Source: Salinimicrobium sp035607535 (GTDB lineage Bacteria > Bacteroidota > Bacteroidia > Flavobacteriales > Flavobacteriaceae). From it: a stretch of DNA of 64,000 bases. The notes beneath the pieces were generated by a model. The model saw only the letters and a list, made by a program, of their open reading frames with translations. It searched no databases and was not told where the DNA came from. This document shows positions 43,097-50,998 of this stretch, piece by piece (the first letter of the stretch is position 1; each line of letters begins with the position of its first letter). The stretch lies in the NCBI RefSeq assembly GCF_035607535.1, contig NZ_JAYDZX010000001.1, forward strand, positions 434,001-498,000, in the 5' to 3' direction. The position numbers and the translations under genes are program-made.

Positions 43097-43819
43097 TTAG
43101 ATCTCGAAGTTATAACCTCTCTCTGTTAATCTCTTATACCGGTTGTGGTCAAACTTGTACAAAAAGGCACCTCTCTTTGATGTTGACTTATCTTTTTCCT
43201 CCAGTTTTACCAAAACATTATAGGAAAAAACCTTTTTCCGAAAGTTACGGGAATCGAGCTCTTTTTGATATATAGCTTCATAAACACTTTGAAGTTGGGG
43301 GATGGTAAATTTCTCGGGCAAAAGTTCAAAACCCAGAGGTTGATAACGGGCTTTTTGTTTTAGCTTTTTAAGTGCATCCTGTACCATTTGATCGTGATCT
43401 AAGACTAATGAAGGTAACTCTTTAACATCGTGCCACACCGCCCCATGCTGCTCCACCAGTTCCTTATCGTAATCATTGAGTCTTATCAACGCATACTGCC
43501 CTATAGAAATACATCGAAATCCCGGATCCCTGTTAGCAGCTCCATACGTCTTCAACTCTTCCATAAAGACATCCCTGAGACCGGTGATCTCCTCAAGAAC
43601 CCTTTCGGCCGCAGCCGACACATCCTCGTCAATTTTTACAAAGCTCCCAATAAGCGACCAATCTCCCTGGAACGGGGCCACCCGGCGTTTAAAAAGCAAC
43701 AGCTTCAGGTTCCCTGCATCAAAACCAAATATGATACAATCTGTAGCCACGTACATCTTGTGATCATGTTGATAAGCGTCTCTAAGCGGAATCGCCGGTT
43801 CTCCTTTTTCTTTGTACAT
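43097..43819 (-). CDS. Nudix-fold transcriptional regulator (NrtR/AraR type)
   Basis: 240 residues. Residues about 20-140 form a Nudix fold (VATDCIIFGFDAGNLKLLLFKRRVAPFQGDWSLIGSFV). The Nudix box region GSFVKIDEDVSAAAERVLEEITGL keeps the spacing but has D for E, ER for RE and T for the last G, so catalysis is unlikely. The C-terminal part (FTIPQLQSVYEAIYQKELDSRNFRKKVFSYNVLVKLEE) is the winged-helix-like DNA-binding domain of NrtR-type regulators. In Bacteroidota such proteins control sugar genes, as with arabinose AraR. It is divergent from galK, 100 bases apart, so it probably regulates galactose genes. Confidence 0.88.
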   Translation of the reverse strand: MYKEKGEPAIPLRDAYQHDHKMYVATDCIIFGFDAGNLKLLLFKRRVAPFQGDWSLIGSFVKIDEDVSAAAERVLEEITGLRDVFMEELKTYGAANRDPGFRCISIGQYALIRLNDYDKELVEQHGAVWHDVKELPSLVLDHDQMVQDALKKLKQKARYQPLGFELLPEKFTIPQLQSVYEAIYQKELDSRNFRKKVFSYNVLVKLEEKDKSTSKRGAFLYKFDHNRYKRLTERGYNFEI

Positions 43820-43868
43820 TGATGTTCGGATTTATACCTGCAAAAAAACTATTTTTTTCCGGTTTATA

Positions 43869-43887
43869 AAATGTAAAAAATACATTT
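43869..43887. promoter_or_regulatory. Candidate operator and promoter between regulator and galK
   Basis: AAATGTA-AAAAA-TACATTT is a perfect 7-bp inverted repeat with five-base spacer, preceded by GTTTATAAA (43862). TATCTTTG at 43890-43897 fits the TAnnTTTG -7 box, 22 bases before the galK GTG. The palindrome just upstream of it suits repression. Confidence 0.55.
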
Positions 43888-43919
43888 ATTATCTTTGATT
43901 CACCTGAAAAAGAAAAGTT

Positions 43920-45080
43920 GTGGAAAATCAAAACAAAGAGACCATTCCGGAAAAATTTAAAGATTTTTCGGCAGAATTCACTGTTCATGCTCCGGGCAGG
44001 ATCAATCTCATTGGAGAACATACAGATTACAATAACGGTTTTGTTTTACCAACAGCGATAGACAAGCGAATAAACATTCATTTTGCAGCCAATTCCACTC
44101 CCTATTCCTGTAATATTTACAGTAAGACCTATGGTAAAAACTTCAGTTTTGACCTGCAAAAGATCTCAAGAAGCGAAGAGGATTGGGAAAACTACATTCT
44201 GGGCGTCGTAAATGAGATCCAAAAGCGGGGGAAATTTCCCAAAGGTTTTGACTGCATTATTGAGAGCGATCTGCCTGTGGGTGCCGGCATCAGTTCGTCG
44301 GCTGCTTTGGAAAGTGGCATAGCATTCGGGTTGAATGAGCTGTTTGACCTGCAGCTTTCCCGTCAAAGTATAGCCGAACTTTCCCGCGACGCCGAACACA
44401 ATTACGTAGGCACGAAATGCGGAATAATGGATCAATATGCATCGGTACTAAGCAAGGAAGGTCATCTTATCCTGCTGGATTGCCGCAGCCTGGAGGCTGT
44501 GTATGTACCGGCCACTTTTGAAAATCATAAACTGTTGCTTTTGAACACCATGGTCTCTCACAGCCTCGCATCGAGTGAATACAATACACGCAGGCAGGAG
44601 TGTGAGCAGGCAGTAAATCATATAAAGGAAAGATATCCGGAAGTAAATTCCCTGCGCGAAGTAAATCTCTCCCGGTTAGCGGAATTTAAGAACTCTCTTC
44701 CCCAACTGCTTTACAAACGCGCTCATTATGTTGTTTCTGAAAATGATCGCGTGCTAAAAGCGGTAGAAGCAATAAAACAGGGCGATCTTGAGCAATTTGG
44801 ATCATTGATGTACGATTCCCACAAAGGCTTGCGGGATAACTACGAAGTGAGTTGTGAAGAACTGGACTTTCTCGTGGATCTTACTACCGATTACAAACCG
44901 GTAAAAGGCGCGCGCATGATGGGCGGAGGTTTTGGTGGTTGTACCATCAACCTTATTGAAGAAGATCACGTGGAGGAATTCATTAAAGTAGCTTCAGAAG
45001 CTTATCGGGAGCAGTTCAATATAACTCCTGAAGCAATTGTTGTCTCCCCGGAACAGGGTACCTATTTAACCAGAAATTAA
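43920..45080 (+). CDS. galK: Galactokinase
   Basis: 386 residues, GHMP kinase family. The galactokinase signature APGRINLIGEHTDYNNGFVLPTAID lies at the N terminus, the ATP-binding LPVGAGISSSAALESG in the middle, and GARMMGGGFGGCTINL near the C terminus. It phosphorylates galactose at O1. The start is GTG at 43920; no ATG lies nearby in frame, and the resulting N terminus (MENQNKETIPEKFKDFSAEFTVHAPGRI) is of usual length. The galT start overlaps the stop by one base (TAATG at 45078-45082), so the two are coupled. Likely controlled by the Nudix regulator. Confidence 0.97.
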   Translation: MENQNKETIPEKFKDFSAEFTVHAPGRINLIGEHTDYNNGFVLPTAIDKRINIHFAANSTPYSCNIYSKTYGKNFSFDLQKISRSEEDWENYILGVVNEIQKRGKFPKGFDCIIESDLPVGAGISSSAALESGIAFGLNELFDLQLSRQSIAELSRDAEHNYVGTKCGIMDQYASVLSKEGHLILLDCRSLEAVYVPATFENHKLLLLNTMVSHSLASSEYNTRRQECEQAVNHIKERYPEVNSLREVNLSRLAEFKNSLPQLLYKRAHYVVSENDRVLKAVEAIKQGDLEQFGSLMYDSHKGLRDNYEVSCEELDFLVDLTTDYKPVKGARMMGGGFGGCTINLIEEDHVEEFIKVASEAYREQFNITPEAIVVSPEQGTYLTRN

Positions 45081-46123
45081 TGATGTCCGAAGATTTTAAC
45101 ACCCGTCCTCACAGAAGGTATAATATTTTGACCGGGGAATGGATCCTCGTTTCCCCTCATCGCACCAAGCGCCCCTGGCAGGGCCGCCTGGAAAAGGTTG
45201 TGGGAGAGGAAAGACCATCTTATGATCCCGATTGTTTTCTGTGTCCCGGCAACATTAGAGCCAGTGGTGAGAAAAATCCTGATTATAAAGATCCCTATAC
45301 TTTTGTGAATGATTTCTCAGCACTTCTTCCTGAAGGTCTTGAGGAAGAATTCAACGATGGCTTATTGAAGGCAAGTTCTGAAACGGGAATATGTCGTGTA
45401 GTCTGTTTTTCTCCCGATCACTCCCTTACATTACCTGTCATGGAAACTCAGGATATAGTGAAAGTGATCCAAAAGTGGAAGCAAGAGTATGAAGATCTGG
45501 GTTCCCGCTCTGAGATCAATCACGTGATGATCTTTGAGAACAAAGGAGATATGATGGGATGTAGTAATCCCCATCCACATGGGCAGATCTGGTCTCAGCT
45601 TTCTATACCTGTAGAGGTTCAGAAAAAGACAGAACATCAAAGGAAATACTGGGACCGCAATAAGAGAAGTTTATTGGGAGACTACCTGGATCAGGAACTT
45701 GAGAAAAATGAGCGGATCGTACTAAAAAATGACCATTTTGTAGCTCTTGTTCCCTATTGGGCGGTCTGGCCGTATGAAACCATGATCGTTCCCCGACGGC
45801 AAATGCAGCATATAGGTCAGCTAACTTCTGAAGAGGAAGAAGCATACGCTGAAATTCTTAAGCAGCTCACCATAAGATATGATAATCTTTTCCAGACCTC
45901 TTTCCCCTATTCCTCCGGAATCCATCAACAACCCACCAACGGGCAGGAATATCCCGAATGGCACTTCCACATGTCCTTCTACCCTCCTCTGTTGAGATCG
46001 AAGACCGTAAAAAAATTCATGGTAGGCTATGAACTTTTTGCCAGTCCACAGCGCGATATCACAGCCGAACAGGCTGCCGAAACCCTGAGGGAACTTACAG
46101 ATGTGCATTACACCAAAGAATAA
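45080..46123 (+). CDS. galT: Galactose-1-phosphate uridylyltransferase
   Basis: 347 residues, HIT superfamily. The catalytic HxH is H165-P-H167 in CSNPHPHGQIW; H167 is the uridylylated nucleophile. A CxxC zinc pair is visible at C52 and C55 (DCFLCPGN). GEWILVSPHRTKRPWQG and SSGIHQQPTN...EWHFHMSFYPPLLRS complete the family signature. It exchanges UMP between UDP-glucose and galactose-1-phosphate in the Leloir pathway. It is coupled to galK. An alternative start lies three bases downstream. No galE is in the window. Confidence 0.97.
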   Translation: MMSEDFNTRPHRRYNILTGEWILVSPHRTKRPWQGRLEKVVGEERPSYDPDCFLCPGNIRASGEKNPDYKDPYTFVNDFSALLPEGLEEEFNDGLLKASSETGICRVVCFSPDHSLTLPVMETQDIVKVIQKWKQEYEDLGSRSEINHVMIFENKGDMMGCSNPHPHGQIWSQLSIPVEVQKKTEHQRKYWDRNKRSLLGDYLDQELEKNERIVLKNDHFVALVPYWAVWPYETMIVPRRQMQHIGQLTSEEEEAYAEILKQLTIRYDNLFQTSFPYSSGIHQQPTNGQEYPEWHFHMSFYPPLLRSKTVKKFMVGYELFASPQRDITAEQAAETLRELTDVHYTKE

Positions 46124-46128
46124 CTTCT

Positions 46129-46145
46129 CAAAAATGCCATTTTTG
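46129..46145. repeat. Example of a dispersed CAAAAATG-C-CATTTTTG palindrome
   Basis: A perfect 8-bp inverted repeat around one C. Related copies are at 9464-9480 (GAAAAATG-C-CATTTTTG) and 23182-23198 (TAAAAATG-C-CATTTTTG), both inside coding sequence, with looser versions elsewhere. Confidence 0.6.
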
Positions 46146-46212
46146 GCACCTCATTTTCAATCTCATTATATTATAGAAAAACTGGATTTTACTTTCGGAA
46201 AGTACAGAAAAC

Positions 46213-46240
46213 AAAAAGACCGGAGATTTCCGGTCTTTTT
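46213..46240. terminator. Bidirectional terminator between galT and the symporter gene
   Basis: AAAAAGACCGGA-GATT-TCCGGTCTTTTT has a perfect 12-bp stem bounded by A and T tracts. It lies between the convergent galT (+) and symporter (-) genes. Confidence 0.9.
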
Positions 46241-46280
46241 CATTCAGTTTTAAATTTTAATTTATGAATTCGGATCCTTT

Positions 46281-47957
46281 TTACCAGAAGATCGCATATA
46301 ACATGGCCACGATCAACATGATCACGAAAGCTCCAATATTAAATGCGGGACCGGTCTTGAACAGGTTCTTTGAGATAATGATCGCCTTTGGATGATCTGC
46401 TCCTCTGGTCTCGATATAACTAATGGCCATCATGATCAACATGGTAAGGATCCAGGTAATGAACATTTGGTGCATAAATGGCAGCTCCGGAAAGAACCAA
46501 CTATCGACCCAACTGTTAGTCCCGACTTTAAAGTATAGTGCGATAGGAATTGAAGCCAGCACACCCCATATAGCTGCGCTGTTAGTAGTTTTCTTCCAGA
46601 AAAGCCCCAGCATGAACACGGCCAGAATCCCCGGACTCACAACTCCCGTATACTCCTGAATGTACTGGAATACCTGCCCCAGATTTCTCAATTGGGGTGC
46701 AAGGAATACTGCAATGATCAATGCTATGGATGCCGAAAGGCGCCCTACTTTTACGAGTTTGTTTTCCGAAGCAGTTTTTTCAATATAAGGTTTGTAAATG
46801 TCCATAGTGAAAATGGTAGCTGTAGAGTTAAGCATAGAGGCTATGGAAGACACGATAGCGGCAGCAAGAGCGGCCAGTACAAGACCTTTAAGGCCTATAG
46901 GTACAAACTCCCGGATTAGCCACGGGAAAGCATTGTCATTTATGATCCTGCCACCTTCAGCAATAAATGAGGGATCTGTGTACTCTTCAGAAAAAGCACC
47001 TCCCGGCCCTACATTCATTACATAAGCAATGATTCCCGGTACCACAACGATCAATGGTATAAGCAACTTTAAAAAACCTGCCAGGATAATACCTTTTTGC
47101 GATTCCCTTAAGCTCTTTGCTGCAAGTGTTCTCTGAATGATATACTGGTTGAATCCCCAGTAGTAAAGGTTCGCAACCCACATTCCTCCAAGCAGTACTG
47201 CAAGCCCGGGTAGATCCCACCATGCATCTTTTCCGCCCGGAGTCATGATCTCCCCTTTTTCCAGGATCATCGAAAACTTCTCAGGCACCTCTTCATAAAT
47301 AGTGACCAGGCCATCTATGACATTTCCGCTCTCAGAAACATGAGTCAGTCCTATATAAGTGGTGATAAGCCCACCCAGGATAAGCAGGACTACCTGCACA
47401 ACATCTGTCCAGGCTACCGCCGCGAGTCCACCGTAAAGGGAATATGCAGCTGCAAAAAGAGCCAGTCCTATAATTGCATAGAGGAAGACTGAACCGTCTC
47501 CTGCACCAATTATTGTATCAATTGCAGTCGCACCGAGATAAAGTACAGATGTAAGATTTACGAAAATGAAAAGTGCAATCCAGAAGATCGCCAGAATGGT
47601 CTTTAAATTCGTCCCATACCTCACCTCAATAAATTCGGGGATGGTATAGAGCCCTTTTTCAATGAAGATTGGAAGAAAATATTTTCCGACAATGATCAGG
47701 GTGATGGCAGCCATCCATTCATAAGAGGCAATGGCAAGTCCAATGGCAAAGCCCGATCCCGACATTCCTATAAATTGTTCAGCAGAAATGTTGGCGGCGA
47801 TAAGGGAGGTACCAATAGCCCACCACGGCAGGGATTTACTGGCTAGAAAATAATCTTCAGAAGATTTTCCCTTGCCGCGGGAGACCCAGAGTCCAATCCC
47901 AATGATCATAAGGGCATAGGCCGCAAAAATTATCTTATCGAGTAATGCAAATTCCAT
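46281..47957 (-). CDS. Sodium/sugar symporter (SSS family, vSGLT-like)
   Basis: 558 residues with about 14 membrane spans. SSS signature regions are FLASKSLPWWAIGTSLIAANISAEQFIGMSGSGFAIGLA, GLYTIPEFIEVRYG, and AAYSLYGGLAAVAWTDVVQVVLLILGG. GGMWVANLYYWGFNQYIIQRTLAAKSLRE is the segment typical of sugar (SGLT) rather than proline members. It imports a sugar, probably galactose, with sodium. It lies 114 bases from galM, both on the minus strand, in the galactose cluster. No palindrome like the galK operator was found in front of it. Confidence 0.92.
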   Translation of the reverse strand: MEFALLDKIIFAAYALMIIGIGLWVSRGKGKSSEDYFLASKSLPWWAIGTSLIAANISAEQFIGMSGSGFAIGLAIASYEWMAAITLIIVGKYFLPIFIEKGLYTIPEFIEVRYGTNLKTILAIFWIALFIFVNLTSVLYLGATAIDTIIGAGDGSVFLYAIIGLALFAAAYSLYGGLAAVAWTDVVQVVLLILGGLITTYIGLTHVSESGNVIDGLVTIYEEVPEKFSMILEKGEIMTPGGKDAWWDLPGLAVLLGGMWVANLYYWGFNQYIIQRTLAAKSLRESQKGIILAGFLKLLIPLIVVVPGIIAYVMNVGPGGAFSEEYTDPSFIAEGGRIINDNAFPWLIREFVPIGLKGLVLAALAAAIVSSIASMLNSTATIFTMDIYKPYIEKTASENKLVKVGRLSASIALIIAVFLAPQLRNLGQVFQYIQEYTGVVSPGILAVFMLGLFWKKTTNSAAIWGVLASIPIALYFKVGTNSWVDSWFFPELPFMHQMFITWILTMLIMMAISYIETRGADHPKAIIISKNLFKTGPAFNIGAFVIMLIVAMLYAIFW

Positions 47958-48071
47958 AAGTAAAGTGATTAAGGATCAAATTTCAGTGAAGCACAAAACT
48001 GCTCTCAGCTCTAAAAATTTTGTTAAATATACTTGATTAGCACGTAAAAGAAAATGATCTTCATTTAGAAG

Positions 48072-49052
48072 TTATAAACCGTTTTTGAACTTCCAGCTGG
48101 TAATATTTAGATACTTCTCTCGGGGCTGGAGAAGTACAGAAGGAAAATCTTTTTGATGTGGGGCATCAGGAAATTTTTGGGTTTCCAAACAAATAGCTGC
48201 CCTCTCCAAGCCAATGCTGGTAGAATAATCCCAGGCCTGCGGTAATTCCTGCGGCACGTAAACCACTACAGCCGGTTGATTCGTCTTTACCTGCATGGAA
48301 ATACCCGATTGATCACCGTGCAGCTCAATGACCTGCGATGATCCTTTTAAGCTGAAAACAGTATCCAAAGGTACCCCTCCTATCTTCCGGAGTTTTTGAA
48401 AATCATAGAGAGTCCCGGCTGATTTAAGAAGCTTTCCGGTCGGGACATTTCTTGGATCGGTTTCTAGAAATTCCGCCGCCGGTATCTGCAAATGATGTTC
48501 ATTGACCGAACCTGTTCCATTTAGATTGAAATAAGTGTGATTGGTGAGGTTGACCACAGTTTTTTGATCTGATTGGGCCGAATACTCCAGCTTCACTTCA
48601 TCTTCTTCTGTCAGGGTGTATCTGGCGCGGACTTTCAATTCTCCCGGATAACCTTCCTCTCCGTCCGGAGAAATATATTCCAGCTCTACAAAGGGATCTA
48701 CCTTTTCATTTACTTCAATAACCTTCCAAAACTTATAGGAAAAGCCATATTGCCCGCCATGTAGATGCACTCCATCCTGTCCAAAAAGGGAAAATTTCTG
48801 ATCTTCTATTTCAAAACTGTTCGGGGAAATGCGACCTGCATGTCTGCCTACCGTGGCACCAAAGAATTTTCCATGCTTGTGATATGTCTCTGATATGTAA
48901 TCCTCCGGCCTGGCAGGACCCACCACTACATTTACTCCATCAATTGTAAGACTAAAGATACTTGCTCCAAAATTCAGGATCTTCAGCTCTGTTCCTCTCT
49001 TATTCTTTAAGCTGATGAGTTTTAACTCACCTACTCTATCCCAATTTTTCAA
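48072..49052 (-). CDS. galM: Aldose 1-epimerase (mutarotase)
   Basis: 326 residues. Conserved segments are GASIFSLTIDGVNVVVG, KFFGATVGRHAGRIS, VHLHGGQYGFSYKFWKV, VNLTNHTYFNLNG (base His), and ICLETQKFPDAPHQKDFPSVLLQPREKY with the catalytic Glu. It interconverts alpha and beta anomers of galactose so that beta-galactoside hydrolysis products can enter GalK. No signal peptide. Its start lies in the last four bases of the DUF885 gene (ATGA), so these two genes are co-translated although their roles differ. Confidence 0.95.
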   Translation of the reverse strand: MKNWDRVGELKLISLKNKRGTELKILNFGASIFSLTIDGVNVVVGPARPEDYISETYHKHGKFFGATVGRHAGRISPNSFEIEDQKFSLFGQDGVHLHGGQYGFSYKFWKVIEVNEKVDPFVELEYISPDGEEGYPGELKVRARYTLTEEDEVKLEYSAQSDQKTVVNLTNHTYFNLNGTGSVNEHHLQIPAAEFLETDPRNVPTGKLLKSAGTLYDFQKLRKIGGVPLDTVFSLKGSSQVIELHGDQSGISMQVKTNQPAVVVYVPQELPQAWDYSTSIGLERAAICLETQKFPDAPHQKDFPSVLLQPREKYLNITSWKFKNGL

Positions 49053-50881
49053 GCCTTTTTATCTTGAATCCATTCAACAACCAGCTCTTCAAGAACATTC
49101 AATGGAACCGATCCATTCGTTAAAACCACATCATGGAATTCCCGCAAATCAAAATCTTCACCGAGTTCCTTTTTCGCAAGCTCCCGCAGTTCCAGGATCT
49201 TATTCATCCCGATCTTGTATGCTGTCGCCTGCCCCGGCATTACTATATGCCGCTCTACCATTTTCACTGCATCACTTTCGGCGTTAGGAGAATTTTCTAC
49301 ATAATAATCTATAGCTTCCTCACGAGTCCATTTTTTGGAATGAATACCTGTATCGACCACCAGTCTAATGGATCTCCAGAGTTCCATTGCGAGCCGCCCG
49401 AAATCTGAATATGGATCTTCATAAAAGCCCATCTCTTTCGGTAGCAATTCACTATAAAGGCCCCAGCCTTCAACATAAGCTCCGTATCCCCCAATTTTCC
49501 TAAACATTGGTAAACTATCAAGTTCCTGCGCAATGGCTATCTGCATGTGGTGACCGGGAATTCCTTCGTGATACGCAAGAGCCTCCAATTGGTAGGTAGG
49601 CATAGCCTCCATATCATACAAATTAGCGTAGTAGGTACCCGGCCTGGAGCCATCCATTGCAGGTTGCTGATAAAAAGCTTTCCCCGCACTTTTTTCCCGA
49701 AAAGGTTCTACCGCTTTTACCACGATATCTGCTTCCGGCTTTGTGTTGAACACTTCATCCAGCCGGGCTTTCATTTTATTAATGGCATTTTTGGCTTCAC
49801 CCAGATATTTCTGTCGGCCCTGCTCATTATTCTCATAGTAGAACTGCTCATCCTCCCTCATAAACTTGAAGAAATCCTGAAGGCTACCCTTAAAACCTAC
49901 TTTTTTCATGATATCCTCCATCTCCTTGTGGATTCGGGCAACCTCACTTAAGCCAATTTCATGTATCTCTTCGGCAGTAAGATCTGTCGTAGTTGTTCGC
50001 CTTAAGGCTGTATTATAGAATTCGTTGCCTTTCGGAAATTTCCACGCACCATGATCGGCTGTAGCGCGCTGCTGCTGGTCTTCCAGTTTGGCTATGAGGT
50101 TTTCATAAGCAGGTTTTACCGAAGTAAGCAAAGCTTCCTGGGCCTCGAGGATCAATTCATCTTTTTGAGCCTGAGGAATCTCCAGCTGATCCACTTTCTT
50201 ACTAAAATCTTCCAGAATTGTACTGGGTTCGGCCGACTTCTCAAAAGGGCGTCCCTTTAACAGGTTTTGAGAAGCTTCAACTGTGTGGGCAAACACAAAT
50301 GCCGGAGGCATGATCTGGTTCATTTCGCGCAACTCCAGTCCCTTAATCACATCTTCCATAACTTGTGGGATCTTTTGAAGCCTCTCAATATAAGCACGGG
50401 CATCACTAACCGAATCGATCTTGTGCATATTGATAAGGAAAGCCGGCAACTGCGTATGTACTCCAAACATCTGGTTGACCGGATAGTCGTACAACCTGAA
50501 GTCATAATCCTCAATTTGTTCTTCCAGCTTCTGCCTGTAAAGCTTGTAGCTAAGCGCAGCCTGTCCTTCCAGGGCTTCAGGATTTATTTCGTCCTTGAGG
50601 AACTTGAGCCTCCTTTTTGCCTCTTTTAAATCTTCTGCATACTTGAGATGTGAAAAATTGTCCCAGGAATTATAGTCGGTCTTTATTCCCAGCCGGGTCT
50701 GTAGCATGGGAGATTCCTCAAGCTCCTTCTGAAATTCCTCTTCAAAAAAGTTGTTTAATTGCGCGGTTTCCTGCTGAATCTCAACTAAAGTGACTGGGTT
50801 CTCTTCTGCTTCTTTTTTACAAGCTGACAAACATAAAACCAGCAACAGGCCCAAGAGCTTAACATTTATCTTAGGGGTCAT
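49049..50881 (-). CDS. DUF885 family lipoprotein, metallopeptidase-like
   Basis: 610 residues. MTPKINVKLLGLLLVLCLSAC carries a lipobox. The DUF885 hallmark is ALAYHEGIPGHHMQIAIAQEL, an HExxxHH zinc-binding-like motif as in gluzincin-type peptidases, and YGAYVEGWGLYSELLPKEMG follows with another conserved Glu. The C-terminal MPGQATAYKIGMNKILELRELAKKELGEDFDLREFHDVVL is also typical. It is probably an exported zinc peptidase, but activity is not established for this branch. It overlaps galM by four bases. Confidence 0.85.
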   Translation of the reverse strand: MTPKINVKLLGLLLVLCLSACKKEAEENPVTLVEIQQETAQLNNFFEEEFQKELEESPMLQTRLGIKTDYNSWDNFSHLKYAEDLKEAKRRLKFLKDEINPEALEGQAALSYKLYRQKLEEQIEDYDFRLYDYPVNQMFGVHTQLPAFLINMHKIDSVSDARAYIERLQKIPQVMEDVIKGLELREMNQIMPPAFVFAHTVEASQNLLKGRPFEKSAEPSTILEDFSKKVDQLEIPQAQKDELILEAQEALLTSVKPAYENLIAKLEDQQQRATADHGAWKFPKGNEFYNTALRRTTTTDLTAEEIHEIGLSEVARIHKEMEDIMKKVGFKGSLQDFFKFMREDEQFYYENNEQGRQKYLGEAKNAINKMKARLDEVFNTKPEADIVVKAVEPFREKSAGKAFYQQPAMDGSRPGTYYANLYDMEAMPTYQLEALAYHEGIPGHHMQIAIAQELDSLPMFRKIGGYGAYVEGWGLYSELLPKEMGFYEDPYSDFGRLAMELWRSIRLVVDTGIHSKKWTREEAIDYYVENSPNAESDAVKMVERHIVMPGQATAYKIGMNKILELRELAKKELGEDFDLREFHDVVLTNGSVPLNVLEELVVEWIQDKKA

Positions 50882-50963
50882 AATCGTTATATTTTACACC
50901 TGAATTTAGGTGGAGGAAAAGTAATAAAATTGCCGAAATTCTTCTGCAGCATCTACAGAAAAA

Positions 50964-50992
50964 AGGTGTCAAAAAAGACATTTTTGACACCT
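50964..50992 (-). terminator. Terminator after the CocE-type hydrolase gene
   Basis: AGGTGTCAAAAA-AGACA-TTTTTGACACCT is a perfect 12-bp stem immediately after the stop codon of the hydrolase, followed on the minus strand by a T run. It also contains a CATTTTTG element of the dispersed palindrome family. Confidence 0.8.
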
Positions 50993-50998
50993 CTTGTT

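Noticed and set aside
43097..43819. Annotation as an ADP-ribose pyrophosphatase
   Set aside because: The Nudix box is degenerate at catalytic positions and the C-terminal domain is of the regulator type.
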